Assembly (NCBI RefSeq): GCF_000372065.1
Contig: NZ_AQVB01000005.1
Coordinates: 104 to 64,103, forward strand
Origin: Oligella urethralis DSM 7531
GTDB lineage: Bacteria; Pseudomonadota; Gammaproteobacteria; Burkholderiales; Burkholderiaceae_B
Length of the DNA: 64,000 bases
Reading direction: 5' to 3'
Part shown: positions 38,753 to 47,712 of the stretch, one piece after another
How positions within the stretch are numbered: the stretch's first letter is position 1
Layout of the letters: every line of letters begins with the position of its first letter
Program-made: the position numbers and the translations under genes
The notes under the pieces: generated by a model
Seen by the model: the letters and a program-made list of their open reading frames with translations, nothing else
Database searches by the model: none
What the model was told of the DNA's origin: nothing

Positions 38753-39370
38753 TCACTCATCATCCTCAGGTGCACCGAGTGAATTAACTACCCGATAGAC
38801 CACATCCGCAGTAAAGCCTCGGGAGGCCAGAAAACGCATCTGCTTGGCCCTTTCCTTGGCCTGCGCTTCAGGACTCTGCTGCTTGAATTGCTGCAACAGT
38901 GCCTCATCTACCTCGCTCTCTGGATCATAGGGATCTAATCCGTACTTCGCACCAAAGCGCTTTAACCAAAGCTCCCGAGCTCGTTGATACTCCGTATCTT
39001 TGAGATCGTCCCGAAGTTCGGCTAATGTGTCGCTATCAAGCTTGTGCTGCGATAGGGTTTGTAGAATTTTTTGATTACCCCAACGCTGCTCTCGGCTCTG
39101 CACAAAACTCTCTACAAAGCGCTCGTCAGACTGCCAGTTTTCCCGCTGTAGACGGGCCAGCACCGCATCTATCTCATCCAAATCGTCCGTATAGCGCTGC
39201 AACTTTTGCCGCAGCTCTGCTTCAGAATGCTCACGACGTGATAAAAACGCAATGGCTCGTGCTAATAAACTGAGCTGCGATTGCTTGGACTTAGCGGCTG
39301 AAGACTTAAGCAACAGCTCCTCGGAAAGGGAGCTGTAATCTCCGGGATCGTGACTATCGTGCGAACTCAT
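38753..39370 (-). CDS. recX: RecA regulator RecX
   Basis: RecX modulates RecA filament growth. The 205-residue product has the RecX pattern of three-helix repeats, with AIAFLSRREHSEAELRQKL in the first and FLASRGFTADVV in the last. The first 30 residues are Ser-rich and not conserved. It follows recA by nine bases on the same strand, the normal recA-recX operon. Confidence 0.88.
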   Translation of the reverse strand: MSSHDSHDPGDYSSLSEELLLKSSAAKSKQSQLSLLARAIAFLSRREHSEAELRQKLQRYTDDLDEIDAVLARLQRENWQSDERFVESFVQSREQRWGNQKILQTLSQHKLDSDTLAELRDDLKDTEYQRARELWLKRFGAKYGLDPYDPESEVDEALLQQFKQQSPEAQAKERAKQMRFLASRGFTADVVYRVVNSLGAPEDDE

Positions 39371-39379
39371 CTAATTGAC

Positions 39380-40456
39380 TCAGATTTCCTCAGGCGATTC
39401 GGCGTCTGCACCCTCAACCGGATCGGTCGACATGGCACGTTGGATAATGCCTAAGTCCTCGCGGATCTTATTCTCAATCTCCATTGCCATGGCAGGATTT
39501 TCTCGTAAATACTCACGCACATTGTCCTTACCCTGGCCGATACGGGTGCCTTCATAGCTATACCAGGCACCGGCTTTATCCACAATCCCTGCTTTCACTC
39601 CTAGGTCAATAATCTCACCCTCACGTGAAATGCCGGTACCGTACATAATATCAAACTCGGTTTGCTTAAACGGAGGGGCGACTTTATTTTTGACCACCTT
39701 AACACGAGTCTCATTACCAATGGTTTCGTCACCACGTTTAATTGAACCAATGCGGCGGATATCCAGACGTACCGAAGAATAGAACTTCAGTGCATTACCC
39801 CCAGTGGTGGTTTCAGGACTACCGAACATCACACCGATCTTCATACGAATCTGATTAATAAAGATCACCATGCAATTGGTGCGCTTGATGGAGGCAGTTA
39901 ATTTGCGTAGCGCTTGACTCATCAAACGTGCCTGCAGACCGGGTAGATTATCACCCATATCACCCTCAATCTCAGCACGTGGCGTTAAAGCGGCAACCGA
40001 GTCAATCACGATCAAATCCACTGAACCAGAACGTACTAAGGCATCAGTAATCTCAAGCGCCTGCTCACCTGTATCTGGCTGAGAAATCAAGAGATCCTCA
40101 AGATTAATCCCTAAGCGAGCCGCATACTGCACGTCCAAGGCATGCTCAGCATCAATAAAAGCACACGTACCGCCGATCTTTTGCATCTCAGCAATCACCT
40201 GTAAGGTTAAGGTGGTCTTACCTGAAGACTCCGGACCATAGATCTCGATCACACGACCACGCGGCAGCCCGCCGACACCTAAAGCAATATCCAAGCCTAA
40301 GGAACCGGTAGACACAACCTGAATATCGTGCTGGACCTCATTATCACCGTAGCGCATCACGGATCCCTTACCAAATTGCTTTTCAATCTGGGATAAGGCT
40401 GCTGCCAAGGCTTTTGAACGCTCGTCATTAGCCACACTAGTTGCTTTTTTACTCAT
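39380..40456 (-). CDS. recA: Recombinase RecA
   Basis: Central protein of homologous recombination and SOS induction. The 358-residue product has the Walker A motif [10 protein letters not shown], the [12 protein letters not shown] segment and the DNA-binding loops around [18 protein letters not shown] and [21 protein letters not shown] precedes the ATG. A LexA box lies 82 bp upstream. Confidence 0.97.
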   Translation of the reverse strand: MSKKATSVANDERSKALAAALSQIEKQFGKGSVMRYGDNEVQHDIQVVSTGSLGLDIALGVGGLPRGRVIEIYGPESSGKTTLTLQVIAEMQKIGGTCAFIDAEHALDVQYAARLGINLEDLLISQPDTGEQALEITDALVRSGSVDLIVIDSVAALTPRAEIEGDMGDNLPGLQARLMSQALRKLTASIKRTNCMVIFINQIRMKIGVMFGSPETTTGGNALKFYSSVRLDIRRIGSIKRGDETIGNETRVKVVKNKVAPPFKQTEFDIMYGTGISREGEIIDLGVKAGIVDKAGAWYSYEGTRIGQGKDNVREYLRENPAMAMEIENKIREDLGIIQRAMSTDPVEGADAESPEEI

Positions 40457-40537
40457 GCAATTTTCCTTAAAATTAAATTATGGTGCTGATGTAGCGGTAC
40501 TTGCTCTGCTACGGTGCAATCATTATGCCATTAATTA

Positions 40538-40557
40538 TACTGTATATTTGCACAGTA
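40538..40557. promoter_or_regulatory. LexA box shared by recA and rdgC
   Basis: The 20 bases TACTGTATATTTGCACAGTA contain CTGT-N8-ACAG and match the E. coli LexA consensus closely. The site is 82 bp from recA and 77 bp from rdgC, in the middle of their divergent promoter region. Confidence 0.92.
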
Positions 40558-40633
40558 TTGCTAATTTTATCTACCCCTTGTGTTTTTCTTACGACTTAGT
40601 ATTAAGTGCTACACTTAGCTTTTTGGCAAAAAT

Positions 40634-41536
40634 ATGTGGTTCAAAAATCTCAAACTATTTCGTCTCAATCCTGACTGGACAATCTCTGCCCAAGACTTGG
40701 AGGAAAAGTTACAGGCACATGCCTTTGTCGAAGGTAGCCCGGGACCAGACACCAAACTCGGCTGGACTACTCCGCTGGCGGAAAGTGGCTTAGTGTATGA
40801 GCTGGGCCAGTATTATTTCCTTTGCTTACAAGCAGAAAAAAAACTACTACCGGCCAGTGTAATTAACCAATTTACCCGTGAAAAAGCACTCGAAGTTGAG
40901 GAGCAACAAGGTTATAAGCCAGGTCGTAAGCAAATGCGTGAGATTAAGGAGATGGTCACTGACACCCTCATTCCTAAGGCATTTAGCATTTTTAGGCAAA
41001 CCCGTGTCTGCTTGGATTTGGAAAATCACTGGCTCTATATTGATGCAGGCACCGCAGCCAAGGCCGATGAGGTCATCTCCTTATTAGTCAAGGCCTTAGA
41101 CCCCATGCCAATTCAGTCTTTTATGACCGAAGTCTCTCCTAGCACCGCGATGACAGAATGGATCTTTAGTGATGAGGCGCCGGCAAGCTTTAATTTGGAA
41201 CCTCAGGTGGAGTTTAAATCAACCCAAGAGGATCGTGCGACGGTACGTTTTAGCAATGTGATTCCAGGCCAAGAGGAAGTAACTAAGCATATTGAGAGCG
41301 GTAAAATTGTCACTAAGCTTGGTTTAACTTGGCGCGATCGTATCAGTTTTGTACTGAATGACACCATGGAAATTAAGCGCATACAGGCGTTGGACATTCT
41401 AGATGAACAGCGCAACCCGAGTGGCGCCGATGAGATTGAACGCTATGAAGCGGATATGACCTTGATGTGCAAGGAATTTTCAGGCTTACTTGAGGATCTT
41501 AGCAGCGCCCTTGGTGGTGAGAAAAAGCAATCATAG
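40634..41536 (+). CDS. rdgC: Recombination-associated protein RdgC
   Basis: Ring-shaped DNA-binding protein that limits RecA activity. The 300-residue product has the typical start MWFKNLKLFRL, then FVEGSPGPDTKLGWTTPL and GRKQMREIKEMVTDTLIPKAF. Divergent transcription from recA and the shared LexA box suggest that both are controlled by SOS. Confidence 0.92.
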   Translation: MWFKNLKLFRLNPDWTISAQDLEEKLQAHAFVEGSPGPDTKLGWTTPLAESGLVYELGQYYFLCLQAEKKLLPASVINQFTREKALEVEEQQGYKPGRKQMREIKEMVTDTLIPKAFSIFRQTRVCLDLENHWLYIDAGTAAKADEVISLLVKALDPMPIQSFMTEVSPSTAMTEWIFSDEAPASFNLEPQVEFKSTQEDRATVRFSNVIPGQEEVTKHIESGKIVTKLGLTWRDRISFVLNDTMEIKRIQALDILDEQRNPSGADEIERYEADMTLMCKEFSGLLEDLSSALGGEKKQS

Positions 41537-41581
41537 GCGGTCCAAGTCATCACGGGCTAAGCCACTCCTCTAGGCAGTGTG

Positions 41582-42403
41582 CTAGCCCATGGATGATGGC
41601 ACGGGCCAATCAATTAAGGTCCATTTCATCCCGTATTTAGCATCACCAAAATGTGACTTTTCTGCTTCAAAAAAGTCTTTTAATAAGGCGATTTGCTCCG
41701 CCTCCAACTGACCGTACTGCTGCTCCATTTGTTTTAAAAAAGCGGCTTCATCGGTGCAGCTTGCCAAACGACCGGCCGCTTGTACAAAGCTTAGGCTAGG
41801 GTCAATGCCCATTTCATAGAGCACATTAACAATATGAATATAATCAGGATAAGGCGCTTGCTGCTTATTTAAGCGCTCAGCGATGACTGGCTGATCAAAG
41901 CGACCACCCACCAAGTAGGAGTAGTAAATATGCTTTTTAGCGTAGCGGTGAAACTTAGCAAATAATGCCGCTACATCCGCATCTAAACCTGAACGTGAGG
42001 ATATTAATATATCCACCTGAGGCACCTTGCCTTGCCAATCATCTTCTTTGGCTAAGTGGATGGTACTGATATTTTCAATCCCGGCAGCACGCGCATTAAG
42101 CTCCACATAATCTAACATCACACGGCTATAGTCTAGGCAATAGACATGCTCAACCAAGGGCGCCATTTGCATGGCTAAAACACCATTACCCGAACCCACA
42201 TCTAGCACCGTAGCGATACCGTTAAAATCAATGCGGTCCATAAAGGCTTTGATATAGGGGGAGACCACCAGCCCTTTTTGCTGCATGGAATGCGCACGCT
42301 GATCCCAACGTGCTGGCGGCTGCTCTGCAAAGCCAATGTGCGCCATATAATCTTTATACCATTGGCTCATATCAAGGTCTGGTAAAATGCGACGTTGTGA
42401 CAT
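41582..42403 (-). CDS. Class I SAM-dependent methyltransferase
   Basis: The 273-residue product has a Rossmann methyltransferase core with motif I VLDVGSGNGVLAMQMA at about residue 72, an acidic residue at the end of strand 2 (CLDYS), and DILISSRS. The substrate is unknown. The start at 42403 (MSQRRILPD) is preceded by GGAGGAG at good spacing; a TTG seven codons upstream lacks one. It follows the DUF2478 gene with a 27-bp gap, so the two probably work together. Confidence 0.78.
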   Translation of the reverse strand: MSQRRILPDLDMSQWYKDYMAHIGFAEQPPARWDQRAHSMQQKGLVVSPYIKAFMDRIDFNGIATVLDVGSGNGVLAMQMAPLVEHVYCLDYSRVMLDYVELNARAAGIENISTIHLAKEDDWQGKVPQVDILISSRSGLDADVAALFAKFHRYAKKHIYYSYLVGGRFDQPVIAERLNKQQAPYPDYIHIVNVLYEMGIDPSLSFVQAAGRLASCTDEAAFLKQMEQQYGQLEAEQIALLKDFFEAEKSHFGDAKYGMKWTLIDWPVPSSMG

Positions 42404-42430
42404 ATGGCTCCTCCTTTTGCTCAAATCGGG

Positions 42431-42946
42431 CTAATCCTCGGCGAGTTGTGCATCCAACCAAGCCATCACTTCCTCTACCATAGGAAAGAGCTCAACTCCT
42501 AAGTCACCACTGTAACTGCGCCAAGCATCAGCATATTTTTGGTGTACAGCTGCTAGCACCGGCACCCCCTCACTGGCGGCGCGTGTCATTTCCGCAAGTA
42601 AGCCATTGCCCTCTGCCTCAGCAACCCCAAATTTATTAATCACTAAGACATCTACCCCTTGATCCAAAGCCTCACGAGGTACCTCACTGGACTCTGCTAA
42701 CGCCACGCTATCAAGCCGACACCCACTAGCACCGGCACCTCGACTAACAAGTATCGTGTATTCACGATCGTCATTCACCGAGCAAATCACCTCACCAATA
42801 TAGCCACCCGCAGCGTCTTTTTTATTTAATAAGCCACCCACCCTGAGCTGCCTTTGCTTCATTGCGGCAACCGCATTCCACATGGTCATCACCGCTTCGT
42901 TACCATCATCTTCAAAGACTATCACTGCTAAGGGTTTATTTTTCAT
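42431..42946 (-). CDS. DUF2478 protein (molybdenum-associated nucleotide-binding family)
   Basis: The 171-residue product matches the DUF2478 pattern: LRVGGLLNKK in the first third, ASGCRLDSVALAE in the middle, and DVLVINKFGVAEAEGNGL before EGVPVLAAV. Members in other bacteria often lie near molybdate transport genes; none is visible here. The ATG at 42946 is used; a GTG directly before it is possible. It is the middle gene of a three-gene run with a membrane protein upstream and a methyltransferase downstream. Confidence 0.75.
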   Translation of the reverse strand: MKNKPLAVIVFEDDGNEAVMTMWNAVAAMKQRQLRVGGLLNKKDAAGGYIGEVICSVNDDREYTILVSRGAGASGCRLDSVALAESSEVPREALDQGVDVLVINKFGVAEAEGNGLLAEMTRAASEGVPVLAAVHQKYADAWRSYSGDLGVELFPMVEEVMAWLDAQLAED

Positions 42947-42963
42947 CACCTACTCGCTGCCAT

Positions 42964-43503
42964 TTATTTTAATCTTAAGGAAATATTAAAGAGCTGGGGC
43001 ACTGCCTGTTGATTTTCAGCCTCTTGAGCTTGAATTGATTCAATATGCGTGCGGAATACTAAACGTATTTCATACAGCCCGGTGGCGGGAATGGTATAAG
43101 GCTCACCGCTAATCAAGGTATACACACTACTGCTGACATTACTAAATAGGAGCATCTCAAAGGTCTGACTTTCCTGAGCCGCCAACTCCGCTAGCAATTC
43201 CTGACCAGCCGTTGCATGCAGTCGAAAAATGGCATTACCCGCACCTTTAATGTAGCCTGTGTATTGAGCGCCATGTTGCAAATCATCGTCAATATCATGC
43301 GAGAAATTGGTCAGTGAACGTACCATAATCTCTTCCTGCTTTTGCTTGCTAATCACCTTGCCCTCTTCTATTTCTTGAGGCGCCGCAGGGATTTCCTCGG
43401 GTAAACTTTTGGTTGGCGGCATCAGACCCGCCAAAGCCACCAAGGCAAAAGTAACCGCAGCAACAATAACAATGATTTTTTTAGAAAGCGGAGTAATACG
43501 CAT
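42964..43503 (-). CDS. Membrane-anchored periplasmic protein of unknown function
   Basis: The 179-residue product has one N-terminal helix (about residues 9-29) acting as anchor or signal, a Pro/Glu-rich linker, and a C-terminal region predicted to be beta-rich (YTGYIKGAGNAIFRLHAT to PQLFNISLRLK). That pattern faintly recalls PPC or lysozyme-inhibitor-like beta sandwiches, but the match is too weak to name. It lies 70 bp after uvrB on the same strand and 17 bp before the DUF2478 gene. Confidence 0.6.
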   Translation of the reverse strand: MRITPLSKKIIVIVAAVTFALVALAGLMPPTKSLPEEIPAAPQEIEEGKVISKQKQEEIMVRSLTNFSHDIDDDLQHGAQYTGYIKGAGNAIFRLHATAGQELLAELAAQESQTFEMLLFSNVSSSVYTLISGEPYTIPATGLYEIRLVFRTHIESIQAQEAENQQAVPQLFNISLRLK

Positions 43504-43572
43504 CGATCACATTGAATAAACTAAATTAAAAACTAATCATACCTGGATTAATAAGAAAACCCCAGTAGAGCC

Positions 43573-45600
43573 CTATGAGTTTAACAAAACTTCTTGCTTT
43601 AACCGTTGTAACTGATCACGCACCACCGCCGCCTGTTCAAACTCCAGGTTTTTGGCATGATCCAACATTTGTTTTTCTAAGCGCTTAAGCTCTCGACTGA
43701 GGGCCTTTTCGTCCTTAATAAAGCGCTTTATATCATCTTGTGAGAGCGCCATGCTAGGCTCCTCCAACGGTGTCATTACCCCGTCAATCATCTCCTTAAC
43801 TGCTTTATGCACCCCAACTGGGGTAATACCATGCTCCTCATTAAAGGTGATTTGCTTAAGGCGACGTCGCTCGGTTTCATCAATCGCTCTAGCCATGGAG
43901 TCAGTGATGCGATCCGCATATAAAATCGCTTTACCGTTTAAGTTACGTGCGGCACGACCAATGGTCTGAATTAAGCTACGATCGGAGCGTAAAAAACCCT
44001 CCTTATCCGCATCCAAAATCGCCACCAACGATACCTCTGGAATATCTAAGCCCTCTCTTAGGAGGTTAATGCCCACTAGAATATCAAAGGTGCCCAAGCG
44101 CAAATCACGAATAATTTCAACCCGCTCCACCGTATCAATATCCGAATGCAAATAACGTACTTTCAGACCATTTTCCTCTAAATACTCGGTCAGATCCTCG
44201 GCCATACGTTTAGTTAAAGTCGTCACTAACACGCGTTCACCCACGGCAATACGCTCTTTCGCCTCACCCAGCAAATCATCCACCTGAGTCAGTGCAGAGC
44301 GCACTTCAACCACCGGATCCACTAAACCCGTCGGTCGTACCACCTGCTCCACCACCTGATCTGAATGCGCCAACTCATAGTCAGCCGGGGTAGCAGAAAC
44401 AAACACGCTTTGGCGCATGCGTTGCTCAAATTCTTCAATTCTTAAGGGGCGATTATCTAAGGCGGAGGGTAAACGGAAACCGAATTGCACTAGCGTTTCC
44501 TTACGCGAACGGTCACCACGGTACATGCCGCGTAATTGTCCCATCATGACATGACTCTCATCAAAAAACATCAAGGCGTCTTGTGGTAAATAATCAATTA
44601 AGGTAGCCGGTGGCTCACCCGGGGCTGCGCCTGACAAGTGTCGCGAGTAGTTTTCAATGCCCTTACAAAAGCCCAACTCCTGCATCATTTCCAAGTCAAA
44701 TAAGGTACGCTGTTCAATCCGCTGCGCCTCAACCAACATGCCTTGATCGTAGTAATACTGCTTGCGCTCCCGCAGCTCCTCTTTAATGGTTTCAATCGCC
44801 CGCAAAATAGTAGCCCGCGGCGTCACAAAATGGGAACTTGGATAAATCGTAAAGCGAGGAATCTCCTGACGCACTCGCCCAGTCAAGGGATCAAATAGCT
44901 CAATGCGCTCAATTTCATCATCAAACATACTTAAGCGCACTGCTAATTCAGCGTTTTCCGAAGGGAATATATCAATCACATCACCCCGTACTCGGAAGGT
45001 ACCGCGGCTAAAGTCCATATCATTACGTTCATACTGCATGGCTACTAGCCGTGCCAATAGCTCGTTACGAGGGATTTCATCAGCCCGTCTAAGCAATAAA
45101 ATCATCGCATGATAATCGCTTTGATTACCGATACCATAAATTGTCGACACCGTACCTACCACAATGGTGTCACGTCGCTCCAATAAACTTTTGGTCGCCG
45201 ATAAGCGCATCTGCTCAATATGCTCATTTACCGAAGAGTCTTTTTCTATAAATAAATCACGCGCTGGCACATAGGCCTCTGGTTGATAATAATCATAGTA
45301 AGAGACGAAATACTCCACCGCATTGTGCGGGAAGAATTCACGCATTTCCGCATAAAGCTGTGCCGCCAAGGTTTTATTCGGGGCCAAAATCAACGCTGGC
45401 CTACCTAAGCGGGCAATCACATTGGCCATGGTATAGGTTTTACCCGAACCAGTGACCCCCAATAATGTTTGAAACATTAAGCCGTCATTAATCCCCTCAA
45501 CCAGCGTATCAATCGCTCCTGGTTGGTCGCCGGCAGGTGGAAATGGTTGATAAAGTTGAAAGGGGCTATTAGGAAATTCTACAAATTTTGCTTGGCTCAT
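43573..45600 (-). CDS. uvrB: UvrABC excision nuclease subunit B
   Basis: Damage-verification helicase of nucleotide excision repair. The 675-residue product has Walker [15 protein letters not shown], the beta-hairpin segment [16 protein letters not shown]-like [10 protein letters not shown], helicase motif [11 protein letters not shown], and a C-terminal UVR domain ([17 protein letters not shown]). No CTGT-N8-ACAG box is seen in the 93 bp upstream. Confidence 0.97.
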   Translation of the reverse strand: MSQAKFVEFPNSPFQLYQPFPPAGDQPGAIDTLVEGINDGLMFQTLLGVTGSGKTYTMANVIARLGRPALILAPNKTLAAQLYAEMREFFPHNAVEYFVSYYDYYQPEAYVPARDLFIEKDSSVNEHIEQMRLSATKSLLERRDTIVVGTVSTIYGIGNQSDYHAMILLLRRADEIPRNELLARLVAMQYERNDMDFSRGTFRVRGDVIDIFPSENAELAVRLSMFDDEIERIELFDPLTGRVRQEIPRFTIYPSSHFVTPRATILRAIETIKEELRERKQYYYDQGMLVEAQRIEQRTLFDLEMMQELGFCKGIENYSRHLSGAAPGEPPATLIDYLPQDALMFFDESHVMMGQLRGMYRGDRSRKETLVQFGFRLPSALDNRPLRIEEFEQRMRQSVFVSATPADYELAHSDQVVEQVVRPTGLVDPVVEVRSALTQVDDLLGEAKERIAVGERVLVTTLTKRMAEDLTEYLEENGLKVRYLHSDIDTVERVEIIRDLRLGTFDILVGINLLREGLDIPEVSLVAILDADKEGFLRSDRSLIQTIGRAARNLNGKAILYADRITDSMARAIDETERRRLKQITFNEEHGITPVGVHKAVKEMIDGVMTPLEEPSMALSQDDIKRFIKDEKALSRELKRLEKQMLDHAKNLEFEQAAVVRDQLQRLKQEVLLNS

Positions 45601-45693
45601 TTGATATAATTATTTGCTGTGGATGCGCCCATTGGGCAATAAACCATTATCGCTTTTTTATTCTTTATTTTCAAAATCAGGTGTGTACATACG

Positions 45694-46893
45694 ATGAGTA
45701 GTCTATACCAAAACGTGGCCATGGCTCCACGCGATCCTATCTTAGGTCTTAATGAGCAGTTTAACGCCGACCCCCGCCCGCAAAAGGTCAACCTGGGCAT
45801 TGGGGTTTACAGTGACGACGCTGGTCGCCTGCCTTTACTCAAAGCCGTACGTACCGCTGAGCAATTACATTTTGAGGGGGCTTTGCCACGCGGCTATTTA
45901 CCAATTGAGGGCTTGGCTGCTTATAACCTAGGTGCCCAAAAGCTTCTTTTAGGTGCAGACTCCTCCTTGATCGCTGAAGGTCGTGCAATCACTATTGAAT
46001 CCATCGGTGGTACCGGTGCGCTTAAAATCGGGGCAGATTTTTTAAAAACGATCGTCCCGGATGCGACCGTTTATATCAGTGATCCAAGTTGGCAAAATCA
46101 CCGCGCTATTTTTGAAAACGCCGGCTTTCAGGTGGCTACTTATCCCTATTATTCAGCTGCCACACACAGCTTGGACTTTGAGGCGATGAAGGCACATTTT
46201 GAAAGCTTGGCACCGCGCAGCATTCTGATTTTACATGCCTGCTGCCATAATCCAACCGGTGTGGATCCTAGCTTAGCCCAATGGCAGGAGCTCTTAGCGA
46301 TTATCAAATCGCGTCAGCTTATCCCCTTTTTGGATATTGCTTATCAGGGTTTTGGTGCGGGACTTGAGGAAGATGCCCAAGTGGTACGTCTATTTGCTGA
46401 ATCTGGCATTGAGATGTTAGTTAGCTCCTCATTTTCCAAGTCTTTTTCACTGTATGGTGAACGTGTCGGCGCATTAACCCTCACTACTGATTCTAAAGAG
46501 ATTGCGACTAAGGTATTGAGTCAGATTAAGACCGTAATTCGTACCAACTATTCTAATCCACCAACGCATGGAGCAACGGTGGTCGCCAGTGTACTTAACT
46601 CACCCGAGCTATTCGCCCTATGGGAAGAGGAGCTGAGTGAGATGCGTTGCCGTATTCGTAGCATGCGCGAACAATTAGTTCAAAAGATCAAGGCGGCTGG
46701 CGTGAGCCAGGACTTTTCCTTTATTTTGGCGCAAAATGGCATGTTCTCCTACTCTGGTCTCACCAAGAGTCAAGTCGAACGCTTGCGTGAGGAATTCGGC
46801 ATTTATGCCGTGGATTCGGGTCGTATTTGTGTCGCCGCATTAAACTCAAACAACATTGATTATGTCGCTAAGGCCATTGCAACTGTGCTTTAA
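45694..46893 (+). CDS. tyrB: Aromatic amino acid / aspartate aminotransferase
   Basis: Class I PLP aminotransferase of the AspC/TyrB type. The 399-residue product has DPILGLNEQFNADPRPQKVNLGIG-type start (given here only by its ends), HACCHNPTGVDP, and the PLP lysine in SSFSKSFSLYGERVG. Orthologues in Alcaligenaceae are annotated as aromatic aminotransferases; exact specificity cannot be read from sequence. It is divergent from uvrB. Confidence 0.88.
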   Translation: MSSLYQNVAMAPRDPILGLNEQFNADPRPQKVNLGIGVYSDDAGRLPLLKAVRTAEQLHFEGALPRGYLPIEGLAAYNLGAQKLLLGADSSLIAEGRAITIESIGGTGALKIGADFLKTIVPDATVYISDPSWQNHRAIFENAGFQVATYPYYSAATHSLDFEAMKAHFESLAPRSILILHACCHNPTGVDPSLAQWQELLAIIKSRQLIPFLDIAYQGFGAGLEEDAQVVRLFAESGIEMLVSSSFSKSFSLYGERVGALTLTTDSKEIATKVLSQIKTVIRTNYSNPPTHGATVVASVLNSPELFALWEEELSEMRCRIRSMREQLVQKIKAAGVSQDFSFILAQNGMFSYSGLTKSQVERLREEFGIYAVDSGRICVAALNSNNIDYVAKAIATVL

Positions 46894-46938
46894 TCAGAGG
46901 CTGTGGTCTAAATAGTGCTTGCATTTATCTGCATTATG

Positions 46939-46976
46939 ATAGAAAATGACTGTACAGATGTACAGTCATTTTCTAT
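46939..46976. promoter_or_regulatory. LexA operator inside a perfect 38-bp palindrome
   Basis: The LexA box CTGTACAGATGTACAG (46950-46965) sits at the centre of a perfect inverted repeat with 18-bp arms around a 2-bp centre, 11 bp before the lexA start. It provides LexA self-repression. The flanking arms go beyond what LexA needs and could form an mRNA hairpin just before the ribosome-binding site. Confidence 0.9.
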
Positions 46977-46987
46977 TTCGGAGTACC

Positions 46988-47644
46988 ATGAGCATCAAAC
47001 TCACTGCCCGACAGCAGGAAGTCTTTGACCTGATTCAAGCCAGCATTCGTCGCACTGGCTTTCCACCCACACGCGCCGAGATTGCTCAGAGCTTAGGCTT
47101 TCGCTCTGCTAATGCAGCCGAGGATCATCTTAAGGCCCTAGCTAAAAAAGGCGCGATTATTTTGACACCTGGCACCTCTCGTGGCATACGACTAAACCCC
47201 GACTTAGAAGCTACGACTCCCGCCACGGCAAGCGCTGCCGCAGCCGAATTAAGCGAGCGACTGACTACCCTACCCTTGATCGGTCGAGTTGCTGCGGGTA
47301 GCCCCATCTTGGCGCAAGCACATATTGAAAAGGAGATTCCTGTCGATCCTGCCATGTTTGAAGATAAGGCCGACTATCTGCTGCGTGTACGCGGTGAGTC
47401 GATGATTGATATAGGAATTTATGATGGCGACTTACTAGCGGTTAAAAAGAGCCAATCCGCACATAATGGCCAAATTATCGTGGCCCGGATTAATGACGAT
47501 GTGACGGTTAAGCGCTTTCAAAAGGGTGCAAATCGCATCACGCTCATCGCCGAAAATCAGCATTTTGCGCCCATTATCGTCACTCCCCAAGATGAGTTTG
47601 CGATTGAGGGCTTAGCAGTAGGATTAATTAGAAGCCTAAACTAA
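46988..47644 (+). CDS. lexA: SOS repressor LexA
   Basis: Represses SOS genes until RecA filaments trigger self-cleavage. The 218-residue product has an N-terminal winged helix ([15 protein letters not shown] to [11 protein letters not shown]), the cleavage site Ala-Gly in RVAAGSP, and the Ser-Lys dyad in RGESMIDIG and LLAVKKS. The start at 46988 has GGAG upstream; an in-frame start 14 codons earlier would lie inside the operator. Confidence 0.96.
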   Translation: MSIKLTARQQEVFDLIQASIRRTGFPPTRAEIAQSLGFRSANAAEDHLKALAKKGAIILTPGTSRGIRLNPDLEATTPATASAAAAELSERLTTLPLIGRVAAGSPILAQAHIEKEIPVDPAMFEDKADYLLRVRGESMIDIGIYDGDLLAVKKSQSAHNGQIIVARINDDVTVKRFQKGANRITLIAENQHFAPIIVTPQDEFAIEGLAVGLIRSLN

Positions 47645-47712
47645 TTTTAATTTTTATAGCGGGTGAGCGCTCACCATATGCATCATAAACTACGCTCCCC
47701 GGTACAACTAGC

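Noticed and set aside
42431-43503. Molybdate transport locus
   Set aside because: Only the DUF2478 protein suggests molybdenum; no modABC or cofactor gene is present in the window.
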